A DNA stretch of 35,510 nucleotides from Deltaproteobacteria bacterium (GCA_019313385.1 JAFDBG010000029.1:1-35510); one strand, 5' to 3'. Numbered from the stretch's first letter, positions 8,003-17,224 are shown. A program made the numbers and translations. Notes: generated from the sequence alone by a model not told the origin.

Positions 8003-8725
8003 TTATTCCGATTTGGCCTTCTTCTTGTGGGGTGCCCGCCAGTGTTCGTTAACTGGAATAACCTCCAGGGTGACAAGCCACTCCTTCAGAATCGGCCGAA
8101 CCCAGTCCTGGGTATCCACGATTTCATCGGCTGGCAGGTTTTCCCCGGAGAGGGTCGCAACACGTTCGATAGCCGTCAGTCTCAGGATCTCCCCGACCGA
8201 TATCATGCCTCCGATATTTCTTATGCCTTTGAGCTCAATGTAACGACCGTCGTTCCCTGTGCTGCGAAGTCCGACCGCCGACATGGCGCCGATGCATCCC
8301 TGCCCGGTCTCGCCGTTCCACCAAGTAAAGGTTCCGAGACGACCAGCCAGCCTTTTTGCCTCATCGAGGGAGATGACATCGATTTGGGCACGGAGGCCGA
8401 AAAAGGGTAATTCTTTCGGAACAGCATCCTGCTTGGCAATACAAAGCCCTGGATTGGCGCCCTCGTGAAAGTGCTCATTGAGAAAGGTAATGGCGCAGGC
8501 CGCAATGTCGCCGATTATACAGTCTCCCATGACCGTATCGATACAGGCGCTGCTGTTGTGTGATGTATACGGTATGTCGGGATGAACCAGGAGCTGGTGC
8601 CTTGTAACGCGGCTTTCCCCTATCAAATCCTTTTCTGCAAGCTCTTCGGCCAGCATCCTGGACAACCGGCCTGTTCCAATACTCTCCTTGTTATCTGTGT
8701 CATCAATGGCAATAAACAGCTTCAT
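8003..8725 (-). CDS. TiaS-like 'DDTD' domain protein
   Basis: A 240-residue soluble protein opening with KLFIAIDDTDNKESIGTG. DDTD lies at residues 8-11 and resembles the N-terminal motif of archaeal TiaS, the tRNA-Ile2 agmatinylcytidine synthetase, whose relatives bind ATP and phosphorylate a substrate. It is about half the length of TiaS and lacks the OB-fold and zinc-ribbon tRNA-binding parts, so a tRNA role is unlikely. Bacteria normally use TilS for that job. It sits in the middle of a TonB/ECF uptake operon, which suggests it acts on the imported compound or on transport regulation; that is inference. GGACGG seven bases before the ATG gives a clear start. Confidence 0.7.
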   Translation of the reverse strand: MKLFIAIDDTDNKESIGTGRLSRMLAEELAEKDLIGESRVTRHQLLVHPDIPYTSHNSSACIDTVMGDCIIGDIAACAITFLNEHFHEGANPGLCIAKQDAVPKELPFFGLRAQIDVISLDEAKRLAGRLGTFTWWNGETGQGCIGAMSAVGLRSTGNDGRYIELKGIRNIGGMISVGEILRLTAIERVATLSGENLPADEIVDTQDWVRPILKEWLVTLEVIPVNEHWRAPHKKKAKSE

Positions 8726-8747
8726 ATGATTACCGTCCTTTTTTGTG

Positions 8748-9380
8748 CTATCCCTTTGTTTCAGCCGCCTCGAACCCCCGCGCTTCGGCGGAGAGAGCCG
8801 CCTCCTGAGCTGTCTTCAGTGCCCTTATGATCAGAGGGATTATCAGGCAGTGAAATATATCAGGCCAGTTTTTGGGATTTACCAGGTTGCGCGGTTCAAG
8901 TCGTGCGCCGCGAAGCCTCTGAGCCATCGCGATCTCTCTCATCTCCCTTGCAAAGAAGGGGATAAAACGGAAACTGGTAAACGTAAAGAAGGCCATGTTG
9001 CGGGGCATGATCTTCTCTAAGCTGCGCATTATCTGTGATGCCTGGGTTGTCCTGAGGAATACGGCACCAGGGAGAAAGAACAGTAGTACCTGCAGTCCTG
9101 TCCTGATCCCGGGCCATAACCCGTCGGCAACACCGTCTTTGATCAGGTATAGTGCCACGACGATAATTGTTTGAAGTAGAAACAAACGGATATCGCGCCA
9201 TAGGTCCTTTAATCTTAGTTTTGCAAGAAAATAATACCCCCCATTGATGAGAAACAGTGCCACCAGCAATAATGGCCTTCTGGCACTGAATGCGGCGGCA
9301 CTCAGCAGGACTGTCAGGAACATCTTCCAGCCCGCAGAAAGCCGGTGGACTGGCGAATTGCCGGCCCTGAACTTGCCCAT
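8748..9380 (-). CDS. ecfT: ECF transporter transmembrane coupling protein EcfT
   Basis: A 211-residue inner-membrane protein that couples ATP hydrolysis by EcfA to the S component. It has four to six membrane segments. The two Ala-Arg-Gly-type coupling motifs expected of EcfT are present, RLRGARL after the EMREIAMAQ helix and SAEARGFEA near the C-terminus. The ATG at 9380 is preceded by AGAGGCAGGGG on the minus strand. An upstream TTG at 9407 would make the gene overlap ecfA. The gene follows ecfA by 13 bases and precedes the TiaS-like gene by 22. Confidence 0.87.
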   Translation of the reverse strand: MGKFRAGNSPVHRLSAGWKMFLTVLLSAAAFSARRPLLLVALFLINGGYYFLAKLRLKDLWRDIRLFLLQTIIVVALYLIKDGVADGLWPGIRTGLQVLLFFLPGAVFLRTTQASQIMRSLEKIMPRNMAFFTFTSFRFIPFFAREMREIAMAQRLRGARLEPRNLVNPKNWPDIFHCLIIPLIIRALKTAQEAALSAEARGFEAAETKG

Positions 9381-9393
9381 ATAGCCCCTGCCT

Positions 9394-10764
9394 CTAACAT
9401 TTTGCAAGGGTGCCCTCCCTTAAGACCAGTGAGGAGTCTGCCCACGTGGGATCGGGTAGCGATGTATGCGACGCAATCAGAACGGTTGTCTTGTGGCGGT
9501 CTCTTATTATTTTCAGGGTGTGCAATATTCGTCTTCTTTGTTCAAAATCGAGCCCTGCAAAGGGCTCGTCCAGGAGCAGCACCTGGGGGCACGGGGCCAG
9601 TATAGAAGCCAGGGTTACCCGGTGCTGTTCGCCAAAGCTGAGCGTCAGTGGTGAGCGCTGTGCCAGATCGCTGATTTCCATCAGCTCTAACGCATTCATG
9701 ACATCAACCTTGATTTGAGATGAAGACAATCTCATTCTCTTTAGGGAGAAGGCGACTTCATCGAAAACGGTGTCCTCGAAAAGCTGTCGAGAGGGGTTTT
9801 GGAAAAGCATTGCTACTTTCCCCAGAAGCCTCTCCGGTCGGGGCGATACCATGCCGGCAATCCTGATCGATCCGGCTTGCGGATGGAGGAGCCCGACCAG
9901 ACAGCTCAGAAGTGTTGATTTGCCGGTGCCGTTTTGGCCGTAAAGATACAGGGATTCGCCCTGAAAGGCCTTAAAGGAGAGGCCTTGAAAGAGAGCGACG
10001 CCGTTTGGCCCCGGGAGTTTCAGTCTCTCCGCACAAATAGTCTCCCGGGAGGAATAATTGCGGGTGGCTTTGCCCAGCCCGTCGGGGGGGAGCTCCAAGG
10101 GGTTGATATGTTTGAAAGGCAAAGGATCTTTTCCCTTCAGAGTTCCTCCCCTTATGACGATGTATCTGTCCACCACGGTCCGGTAGATTCCCAGATCGTG
10201 ATCGGTTATGATGATGGTATGGTTTTTTTCTTTGAGCCGGGTCAGGAGGGAGATCAATTGGCCCTTACTGGCATCGTCAAGTTGCGAGGACGGCTCATCC
10301 AGGAGCACAATGGCCGGTTCCATTGAGAGGACGGAGGCAAGGGTGAGCCTGTGTTTTTCTCCTGCGGACAGGTCTTCAACATTGCGACCCCTAAATTTTG
10401 ACAGCCCCACGTTGTCCAGGGCGTTGGTCACGGCACAATCCACTTCACTCGGAGTAAAACCAATGTTGCCGGGGCCGAAAGCCACTTCATCCTCAACGGT
10501 GGTACAGAGGATCTGAGATTCGGCATTCTGGAAAACCATAGCAGTTTTCAAGCCTTGTCCAACATTATCAGTGCATACTTCCCCCTCCTGATGGCCATGC
10601 AGGAGCCCCTGAATGGCCATCAGGAGGGTTGTCTTCCCACTGCCCGATGGACCGGTTATACAGACACACTCACCCGCAGAGACCTGCATGCTGATGTTGT
10701 CAAGCGCCCGCGTTTGTGCTCCCGGGTAGATGTAGGAAAAGCCGGTAATCTCGAGGGCCGGCAT
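9394..10764 (-). CDS. Fused ECF ATPase EcfA1-EcfA2
   Basis: A 456-residue protein with two complete ABC ATPase domains in tandem. Domain 1 has Walker A GPSGSGKTT, signature LSAGEKHR and Walker B IVLLDEPSSQLD. Domain 2 has GQNGTGKST, LSFGEQHR and VLLLDEPFAGLD. Most ECF systems use separate EcfA1 and EcfA2 or a homodimer; the fused form is known in a minority. The ATG at 10764 (MPALEITG) is chosen because an ATPase strand begins there. A TTG at 10779 would add five residues. It lies downstream of the TonB receptor gene, with a gap of 26 bases or less. Confidence 0.9.
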   Translation of the reverse strand: MPALEITGFSYIYPGAQTRALDNISMQVSAGECVCITGPSGSGKTTLLMAIQGLLHGHQEGEVCTDNVGQGLKTAMVFQNAESQILCTTVEDEVAFGPGNIGFTPSEVDCAVTNALDNVGLSKFRGRNVEDLSAGEKHRLTLASVLSMEPAIVLLDEPSSQLDDASKGQLISLLTRLKEKNHTIIITDHDLGIYRTVVDRYIVIRGGTLKGKDPLPFKHINPLELPPDGLGKATRNYSSRETICAERLKLPGPNGVALFQGLSFKAFQGESLYLYGQNGTGKSTLLSCLVGLLHPQAGSIRIAGMVSPRPERLLGKVAMLFQNPSRQLFEDTVFDEVAFSLKRMRLSSSQIKVDVMNALELMEISDLAQRSPLTLSFGEQHRVTLASILAPCPQVLLLDEPFAGLDFEQRRRILHTLKIIRDRHKTTVLIASHTSLPDPTWADSSLVLREGTLAKC

Positions 10765-10790
10765 ATTGCTTCTTTTCAATGGCTTCCCGC

Positions 10791-12794
10791 TTAAAATGTG
10801 AGTTCAAATCCTCCGTAAATATAACGGCCTTCCTTGGGGAATCCATAGCTTTCTTCGTAATCTTCGTCGAACAGGTTGTCCACGCCCACGTAAAGGCTTA
10901 ACATATCTTTCAGTACCACCTGGCTGATCTTGGTGTTGACCACCGTATAGTTATTGAACTCCTTCTTCAGTGTTGGGGCCTTCCTCGTATACGTAAACTG
11001 ACCGCTGGTATGCATGATATTCAAGTAGGCCGATAGGCCGAAGTCAAATGCGTATGTGCTTTCAAGGGTTATCTTGTGCTTCGGGCGATACTGGAGATCG
11101 GTCACTACCGTTCCGTCCGATTGATCCTCCGTGTCCATAAACGTATACCCAAGCCGGAGTATGAGGTTATCAATAAAACGTGTCTCCGCCGTCAGTTCGA
11201 TTCCCTTAAAAAGATAGTTGTCGTGATTCCGATTTATCCCGCCGGAGTCTTTCTCTATATAATCGGTTATGTCGAGGTAGAACCCTACGAGTTCCATTGT
11301 TGTTTTCCAGGGAAGTTCCTGTATTACGCCAAGCTCGTAATTATTTGATTTTTCCGTCTCAAGGTCGGAGTTACCCGATGTCCCGTCATAGAGCTGGCTT
11401 ATGGAGGGGAAGCGAATCTTTCGTGCGTAAGATCCCCTGAGGCGGGTTGTAGTCAGCATGTCGTAGTAAAGGCCAGCAAGATAGCTGGCGCCGTTGTCGT
11501 TTTTATCCGAGTCTTTTGCAAACCAGTTCTGACTGTAACCCAATACAACCCCAAGATCCTCGATAGGATTGGCCGTGTATTCCAGGGCGGCCATATACAT
11601 ATTATTCTCGCGCTCGTAATCAAAGTTACGAAAAGCATAATTATTCTTTGCGATTTGGACATCCCTTATCCTGCCATCGGATCCCCATTTGTCCTGACGG
11701 GCGCTGAGACCCAGCGTGAAAGACCCGGCCGAGTCCAGGTCGTACGTTCCCTGCAGGTTTATCCCCTGTATCCTTGTCTCGTTATTCTTTTCATAGGTTT
11801 TAACAGACACATCATTCATGGAATTGTACTGGTCATCGTCATAGGCCTTTTTCTCTTCGTCGAGTTGATTGATAAAGACCCATCCTCGAAGCCTGAAGGA
11901 ATTCGATGCCGAATAGTTGGCTGACAGTTGCGCGGAATATCCCTCCAGATCCTCCATCCGTTCATACTTAAACGAGCTGGCATAATCATCTTTTTTACTG
12001 CTTATCGTGCTCGGTGGAATGCCATATTCACCCTTGACGGTATTGACGACCAGACCAACCTGAAGATCTTTGTTCGGCGTGAAGCCCACATTGGCAAAAA
12101 GGTTACTCCTTTCATTATCGCTGTTTTTACGCAGACCGCCATCCTCATAATTAATGGCATCATAATTATCGGAGAGCCCAAACCCGTCAGTCGTGTAGGT
12201 ACTCCCGCTGGCAAGGAAGTCAACATTATCCTGCGTTCCGGAAATAGAGATCTTTCCGAGATAGCTCTGCCGGTCACCTATCTCTCCCGAGACCTTGCCG
12301 TGTATGTCCTTTTTACCCTTTTTGGTAACGATGTTGATCATCCCACCGAGACCGCCGTCACCATACAGGACCGAATGGTTGCCGTATGAAACCTTTATTT
12401 TGGCGATATTCTCCACGCCGATAATGGATGGATCGAACTGCCCGTCATAGGTGGAATTAAAAGGGATGCCGTCCAGCAAAAGGATCACGTGCCTCCCGCG
12501 CAGTCCCCTCATATCGACCCGAGGTACACCCTGAGCGCCAACTCTGATATTGACCCCCGGCAGGAGAGCAATGGCTTCCGACAGTGTCCGTGCTCCCTGC
12601 GCGTTGATATCCTTCTCCGTTATTTCACGGACAGTTGCGATTGATTCAACGCCATCCCGCTGGGCAGTCACAACAACCTCTCCCAGTTTGTACACCCCCG
12701 ACTGGTCTCCTACAGTCTTCGAGAGCGCAACGCCGGGAACGCTTATTGATAAAGATGATAAAAACATAACCAAAAATAACAAACGATTAGTCAT
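10791..12794 (-). CDS. TonB-dependent outer-membrane receptor
   Basis: A 667-residue precursor. A signal peptide (MTNRLLFLVMFLSSLSISVPGVALS) is followed by a TonB-box-like GEVVVTAQ. A complete plug domain (EAIALLPGVNIR, DMRGLRGRHVILLLDGIPFN, YGDGGLGGMINIVTKKG) and a 22-strand-type barrel follow. The barrel ends in an aromatic-terminated last strand, GGFELTF. The profile is that of BtuB/siderophore-class receptors. The ATG at 12794 is supported by AAGGAG about ten bases upstream; the longer frame from 12872 has no signal peptide. As the first gene of an ECF operon it should deliver the ligand to the periplasm. No cobalamin riboswitch is visible upstream, and ligand identity is unknown. Confidence 0.93.
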   Translation of the reverse strand: MTNRLLFLVMFLSSLSISVPGVALSKTVGDQSGVYKLGEVVVTAQRDGVESIATVREITEKDINAQGARTLSEAIALLPGVNIRVGAQGVPRVDMRGLRGRHVILLLDGIPFNSTYDGQFDPSIIGVENIAKIKVSYGNHSVLYGDGGLGGMINIVTKKGKKDIHGKVSGEIGDRQSYLGKISISGTQDNVDFLASGSTYTTDGFGLSDNYDAINYEDGGLRKNSDNERSNLFANVGFTPNKDLQVGLVVNTVKGEYGIPPSTISSKKDDYASSFKYERMEDLEGYSAQLSANYSASNSFRLRGWVFINQLDEEKKAYDDDQYNSMNDVSVKTYEKNNETRIQGINLQGTYDLDSAGSFTLGLSARQDKWGSDGRIRDVQIAKNNYAFRNFDYERENNMYMAALEYTANPIEDLGVVLGYSQNWFAKDSDKNDNGASYLAGLYYDMLTTTRLRGSYARKIRFPSISQLYDGTSGNSDLETEKSNNYELGVIQELPWKTTMELVGFYLDITDYIEKDSGGINRNHDNYLFKGIELTAETRFIDNLILRLGYTFMDTEDQSDGTVVTDLQYRPKHKITLESTYAFDFGLSAYLNIMHTSGQFTYTRKAPTLKKEFNNYTVVNTKISQVVLKDMLSLYVGVDNLFDEDYEESYGFPKEGRYIYGGFELTF

Positions 12795-12900
12795 AAAATT
12801 AAGACTCCTTTCTGGATAGTGTGTCCTCCTATAGATGTAAAAAGGACGACGAGAGGGCACTAATAACACCACTCAAGAGCTTATACAAGCCATATATTAC
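12795..12900 (-). promoter_or_regulatory. Leader and promoter region of the TonB-ECF operon
   Basis: About 105 bases between the iteron array and the receptor start. A TATAAG hexamer on the minus strand (complement of 12880-12885) is a plausible -10 box. The -35 position then falls at the edge of the iterons, with no good TTGACA, as expected for an activator- or repressor-controlled promoter. The ribosome-binding site AAGGAG precedes the ATG at 12794. Confidence 0.4.
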
Positions 12901-12960
12901 AATTAATACCCATTAATACCCATTAACACCCATTAACACCTATTAATCTCTATTAACGTC
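12901..12960 (-). repeat. Six 10-base iterons upstream of the TonB-ECF operon
   Basis: Six consecutive decamers with the minus-strand consensus GGTRTTAATG. The copies are AATTAATACC, CATTAATACC, CATTAACACC (twice), TATTAATCTC and TATTAACGTC as written on the + strand. The four copies nearest the operon are almost perfect and the outer two degenerate. The period equals about one helical turn, so a protein would contact the same face at each site. The position just upstream of a candidate -10 box suggests an operator. Confidence 0.8.
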
Positions 12961-13248
12961 GTTTATGTATGTCAATAAATTTATATGTTTGTAAGGTTTA
13001 CTTTGACAATGGATGTTTTCACCACCACGCAAACCTGAGGGTTTGTAGCTGAATTCAATGATGACTCCCCATTGAGCCAAATTCAGGCTTTTTGGGCGAT
13101 GTTTCAAAAAAATCCCCGATCACCATCTTTAAGAAGATTAGAAACTGGATTAGCAAAGCCTTTCAGGTTAAATTGTTGCCTGTTCAAGGCACATTGTGAT
13201 ATGAGGGCAGGTCAATAAATATTAAGAATATATAGTCAGGGGATGAAA
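12961..13248. other. Long intergenic stretch upstream of ileS, with a hairpin
   Basis: No gene is supported. On the + strand a hairpin can form: CTGAATT at 13049-13055 with AATTCAG at 13080-13086, extended inside by CAATG/CATTG. It is followed by GCTTTTT (13087-13093), a weak terminator or leader attenuator. The T-box consensus expected for an aminoacyl-tRNA synthetase leader was looked for and not seen. A 34-codon frame starting at 13101 (MFQKNPRSPSL...) has no ribosome-binding site and is not called. Confidence 0.4.
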
Positions 13249-16038
13249 ATGGATTACAAAGACACACTGAATCTGCCGAAAACCGACTTTTCAATGAAGG
13301 CGAATCTGGCCCGAAAGGAACCGGAACTGCTTGAAAAGTGGGCAGAGATGGATATCTATGAAAAAATAAGAACGGTGTCAAAGGGACGAAAAAGATACAT
13401 TCTTCATGACGGCCCTCCCTATGCGAACGGGGATATACATCTTGGTACGGCGCTGAACAAGATAATCAAGGACATTGTCATAAAATCGAAAAATATGGTT
13501 GGCTTTGACTGTGTATATGTCCCGGGATGGGACTGCCACGGCCTTCCCATAGAGCATCAGGTAGATCAGGAGCTGGGTGAGAAACAGCATACCATGCCAC
13601 AGGCGGAGAAGAGAAGACTCTGCCGCGGTTACGCCAACAAGTATCTTGACATTCAGAGAAAACAGTTCAAGAGGTTTGGCGTGTTTGGCGAGTGGAACAA
13701 TCCCTACGTGACTATGGCCTACGATTATGAGGCCACAACGATTGCGGAATTCGGAAAGCTTCTCCTGAGCGGTGATGTTTACAAAGGCAAAAAGCCGGTC
13801 TACTGGTGTGCCTCGTGTAAGACGGCCCTCGCCGAGGCGGAGGTGGAGTATGCCGATCATATGACACCTTCCATATATGTAAAATTCCCGATGACGTCTG
13901 ATATCTCAGGCGTGCTTCCCAGGCTTTCCGGTGAAAAGATCAGTGTGGTCATCTGGACGACTACGCCCTGGACAATTCCCGCTAATCTCGCCATCGCTCT
14001 GCATGAAGATTTTGATTATGTGGCGGTCAAGGTGGAGAGAGAGGTACTGATCTTCGCGAAGGAACTGCAGGACTACTGTCTGGATGCCTTTGGCTTCAGG
14101 GAAAAAGAATATGAGGTCATAGATGAGTTTAAAGGCAGCGTTTTAGAGGGATTGAAATGCCGGCATCCCTTTATCGAACGTGACAGCGTGTTGATACTCG
14201 CGCCCTTTGTAACACTGGAGGCCGGAACGGGATGTGTCCATATCGCACCCGGTCATGGACAGGAAGACTATGAGGTCGGCCTTGAATATGGACTGGATGT
14301 CTATGCGCCGGTGGATGATGACGGCAGGTTTACTCCCGATGTGGACTTTTTTGCCGGCCAGTTTGTGTTTGACGCGAACGGCGCGGTGAATGATAAACTG
14401 AAAGAAGTGGGGGCTCTTCTGGGCACTATGAATATACAGCATCAGTATCCACACTGCTGGAGGTGCAAGAAGCCCATTATCTTCAGGTCAACGGAGCAGT
14501 GGTTTATTTCAATGGATAAAAATGGCCTGCGTGAGAAGGCGCTGGGGGCCATAGACAGTGTGAACTGGTTCCCTTCATGGGGACGTGATCGTATATACGG
14601 AATGATAGAAAACAGGCCCGACTGGTGCATATCAAGACAGCGTTCCTGGGGAGTGCCTATTACGGTATTTTACTGCAAAAATTGCGGCAATTACCTGGCC
14701 ACAAAAGAAATCCTTGATCATGTTGCCGCCCTGGTCAGGGAACATGGCGCCGACATATGGTTTGAAAGAGACGCAAAGGATCTCCTTCCAGACGGGGTTG
14801 TATGCCCGACCTGTGGTGGAGCAGATTTCAAGAAGGAGACCGATATCCTTGATGTCTGGTTTGACTCCGGAGTGAGCCACGCGGCGGTGCTTGAGAAGAG
14901 AGATAACCTTGAATCGCCCTGTGACATGTATCTGGAGGGGAATGACCAGCACCGGGGATGGTTCCATTCTTCCCTCCTGGAGTCGGTCGGAACCCGGGGC
15001 AGGGCTCCTTACAAGAATGTACTGACCCACGGGATGGTGGTGGATGGAGAGGGGAAGAAGATGTCCAAATCCCTGGGCAATTTCGTCGATCCCCAGAAGA
15101 TGATCGACCAGTACGGGGCAGAGATACTGCGCCTGTGGGTTGCCGCCGAGGATTACACTGCCGACATCAGAATATCTGAGGAGATACTGAAGCGTCTTGT
15201 CGAGGCGTACCGACGGATTCGCAATACGAGCAGATATATACTGGGCAACCTGTATGATTTTGATTGCAGGAAGGATATGGTTCCCGTGGAAGATATGGAG
15301 GAGATGGACAGGTGGGCCCTCTACCGCCTCCAGGAAATCATCCGGAGGGTGAGAAACGCTTATGAGAGCTATCAGTTCCATGCCGTTTACTACACACTGT
15401 ACAATTTCTGCAGTGTCGATCTCAGTGCCCTCTACCTGGATGCCTTGAAAGACAGGCTTTATACCTCAAAGGCCGAATCGAGAGAGAGAAGATCCGCGCA
15501 GAGCGCGATGTATATAATACTTGACGCCATGACAAGGATCCTCGCACCGGTGCTTGTCTTTACCTCCGAGGAGATATGGGCAAATATGCCCGATTATGAC
15601 GGCAAGGAAGAGAGCATTCATATGGCACAGTTTCCGGAGATAGATCCCCAATATCTTGATGAAGATCTCGGTAAAAAATGGGAAACACTTATCGCCGTCA
15701 AGGGAGAGGTGTCAAAGGCCATAGAGATAGCCAGACAGAAGAAGGTTGTGGGCCATTCCCTCGATAGTTGCGTGAATATTTACGCCCCGGAGAGACTGCA
15801 GGCACTTTTGGGTAAATATCTCGATACTATGAAATCTCTCCTTATCGTGTCCCAGGCAAATCTTGTTCCGGCGGATCAAATTTCCGACCCTTACGAAAGC
15901 ACTGAGTTTGAGGGTCTGAAGATAGAGGTTTCCCGTGCACGGGGGATAAAGTGCGAGAGGTGCTGGAACTACAGCGAAACGGTAGGTGAAAATGCCGATC
16001 ATCCAACTATTTGCGCGAGGTGCGTGGATAATCTGTAG
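13249..16038 (+). CDS. ileS: Isoleucyl-tRNA synthetase
   Basis: Class I synthetase that charges tRNA-Ile and edits misacylated valine. The 929-residue product has the N-terminus [12 protein letters not shown], close to that of E. coli IleS. The HIGH-type motif is HLGT at 64-67. A long editing domain includes [16 protein letters not shown] is at 604-608. The C-terminal zinc finger has CxxC pairs at 902/905 and 922/925. An ATG six bases upstream (13243) exists, but the AGGGG ribosome-binding site touches it, so 13249 is preferred. It is the first gene of an ileS-lspA unit, a common pairing. Confidence 0.97.
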   Translation: MDYKDTLNLPKTDFSMKANLARKEPELLEKWAEMDIYEKIRTVSKGRKRYILHDGPPYANGDIHLGTALNKIIKDIVIKSKNMVGFDCVYVPGWDCHGLPIEHQVDQELGEKQHTMPQAEKRRLCRGYANKYLDIQRKQFKRFGVFGEWNNPYVTMAYDYEATTIAEFGKLLLSGDVYKGKKPVYWCASCKTALAEAEVEYADHMTPSIYVKFPMTSDISGVLPRLSGEKISVVIWTTTPWTIPANLAIALHEDFDYVAVKVEREVLIFAKELQDYCLDAFGFREKEYEVIDEFKGSVLEGLKCRHPFIERDSVLILAPFVTLEAGTGCVHIAPGHGQEDYEVGLEYGLDVYAPVDDDGRFTPDVDFFAGQFVFDANGAVNDKLKEVGALLGTMNIQHQYPHCWRCKKPIIFRSTEQWFISMDKNGLREKALGAIDSVNWFPSWGRDRIYGMIENRPDWCISRQRSWGVPITVFYCKNCGNYLATKEILDHVAALVREHGADIWFERDAKDLLPDGVVCPTCGGADFKKETDILDVWFDSGVSHAAVLEKRDNLESPCDMYLEGNDQHRGWFHSSLLESVGTRGRAPYKNVLTHGMVVDGEGKKMSKSLGNFVDPQKMIDQYGAEILRLWVAAEDYTADIRISEEILKRLVEAYRRIRNTSRYILGNLYDFDCRKDMVPVEDMEEMDRWALYRLQEIIRRVRNAYESYQFHAVYYTLYNFCSVDLSALYLDALKDRLYTSKAESRERRSAQSAMYIILDAMTRILAPVLVFTSEEIWANMPDYDGKEESIHMAQFPEIDPQYLDEDLGKKWETLIAVKGEVSKAIEIARQKKVVGHSLDSCVNIYAPERLQALLGKYLDTMKSLLIVSQANLVPADQISDPYESTEFEGLKIEVSRARGIKCERCWNYSETVGENADHPTICARCVDNL

Positions 16039-16053
16039 GGGGGACATAGATCT

Positions 16054-16548
16054 TTGAACAAAAAACATGGTATTTTCTTTATAACACTGCTGCTGGTTGT
16101 GGGTCTGGATCAGATCACCAAGATGTATATAAGTTCGGTAATGTCTCTTCATGCCTCGTATCCGGTAATTGACGGCCTTTTCAGCATAACCTATGTGCGA
16201 AATCCGGGAGCTGCCTTTGGGCTCTTTGCGAATGCAACTCCCATGTTTCGATCTCTGTTCTTGATAGTTGTATCTGCTGTGGCTATCGTGATGATCCTGT
16301 GGTTTCTCGCGAAGAACAGGTCAGGCGGGATGCTCCTAACCTTTGCACTTTCACTGATACTGGGTGGGGCCGTTGGGAATCTGTTAGACAGGATACGATT
16401 CGGAGATGTTGTAGACTTTCTTGACTTTTACATAGCGTCCTGGCACTGGCCCGCCTTCAATGTAGCCGATTCGGCCATATCGGTCGGAGCCGTATTGCTT
16501 ATTGTGGAGATGTTAAGAAGAGAAAGGCCAAGGTCACTTCGGCAGTAG
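16054..16548 (+). CDS. lspA: Lipoprotein signal peptidase (signal peptidase II)
   Basis: Inner-membrane aspartyl protease that removes signal peptides from prolipoproteins after diacylglyceryl transfer. The 164-residue, four-helix protein has all family motifs: DQITK (19-23), YVRNPGAAFG (47-56), GNLLDRI, VVDFLDFY with catalytic D121, and FNVADSAI with catalytic D139. The TTG start has AGGGGGGA ten bases upstream. It lies 15 bases after ileS. Its 3' end overlaps the convergent 3D-domain gene by 15 bases. Several lipoprotein substrates are encoded in this window. Confidence 0.96.
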   Translation: MNKKHGIFFITLLLVVGLDQITKMYISSVMSLHASYPVIDGLFSITYVRNPGAAFGLFANATPMFRSLFLIVVSAVAIVMILWFLAKNRSGGMLLTFALSLILGGAVGNLLDRIRFGDVVDFLDFYIASWHWPAFNVADSAISVGAVLLIVEMLRRERPRSLRQ

Positions 16549-16995
16549 AACAACCACCTTCAGATATTGTCTCCCCCACTGCAGGGCATCATCGTGGTCG
16601 GAAAAAAATACGTCTATGTGATTTCCCTTTATGGCGCTTCCCATATCATGCACCTCGCCCCAGCCGTAACCCGGCACATACATCTTGGTGCCGAAGGGAT
16701 ACAGTCTGGTGTCCGCCGCGATAGTTCCATGTTTTGCCTCTGTCCCGTCGGCAGTGATACCGACTCTTTTCCTTTTACCCTTGAGAGGCCCATACGCGTA
16801 AACCGGTGGTCCGATACAGCAGTATTTCCTCTCCCATCCGCACGATTCGGGTCCGGCATCGTAGGCAGTTACAACCATCTTACGAACCACTCTTTTGTAT
16901 TCTTTACTCTTTGGGAAGAAGCAGCATCCCTGGAGGAAAAAACATATTACAACGGGGATAAGGCAGAAACAGATTTTTGTTTGTAATCTAATCAT
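16534..16995 (-). CDS. 3D-domain lipoprotein (MltA-like fold)
   Basis: A 153-residue lipoprotein with signal peptide and lipobox LQGC (C24). The rest is a compact 3D domain: VTAYDAGPESCGW, GTIAADTRLYPFGTKMYVPGYG, then VHDMGSAIKGNHIDVFF with the conserved aspartates. The domain occurs in lytic transglycosylases (MltA) and in proteins such as YabE/YuiC that act on peptidoglycan; most likely it is a small cell-wall enzyme. It is convergent with lspA. The four extra cysteines (two near the lipid anchor) are unusual for the family. Confidence 0.85.
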   Translation of the reverse strand: MIRLQTKICFCLIPVVICFFLQGCCFFPKSKEYKRVVRKMVVTAYDAGPESCGWERKYCCIGPPVYAYGPLKGKRKRVGITADGTEAKHGTIAADTRLYPFGTKMYVPGYGWGEVHDMGSAIKGNHIDVFFSDHDDALQWGRQYLKVVVLLPK

Positions 16996-17056
16996 ATCGG
17001 ATACCCTTTGCCGAACATTTAACTCATTGTAGTCTTTCAGCCTCTCACTTGATAAA

Positions 17057-17190
17057 CTCGTAAAAAGTTTCTCTGGCCTGTCATCCCTACAAGTAGGGCC
17101 GAGACATCTTTATTTTGTATCCTATTAGAAAGGATCAGATTTCTCCCCATGGTCGAAATGACATATTCATCGAATCCGACTTTTTACAAG
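17057..17190. repeat. MITE-like palindromic dispersed repeat, copy 2
   Basis: A 134-base element with termini CTCGTAAAAAGT (17057-17068) and ACTTTTTACAAG (17179-17190), one mismatch in the inverted repeat. They match the ends of the element at 4380-4496. The interior differs: it holds an inner inverted pair, TGTCAT near 17080 and ATGACA near 17157, of the dispersed-repeat type ending in GGTCGAAATGACA. It lies between the 3' ends of the 3D-lipoprotein promoter side and the dctM stop and carries no gene. Confidence 0.7.
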
Positions 17191-17224
17191 TCCATCTCAC
17201 TCGAACTCCTGAACCCTCGAAGTT

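Noticed and set aside
12901-12960. CRISPR-like repeat array
   Set aside because: The repeats are 10 bases with no spacers and no cas genes; they look like iterons.
12795-13248. Cobalamin riboswitch before the TonB receptor or T-box before ileS
   Set aside because: Neither the B12-box nor the T-box consensus could be found on either strand.
13438-13449. IleS HLGT instead of HIGH as a lost active site
   Set aside because: HIGH-motif variants such as HLGH/HLGT are normal in functional isoleucyl-tRNA synthetases.
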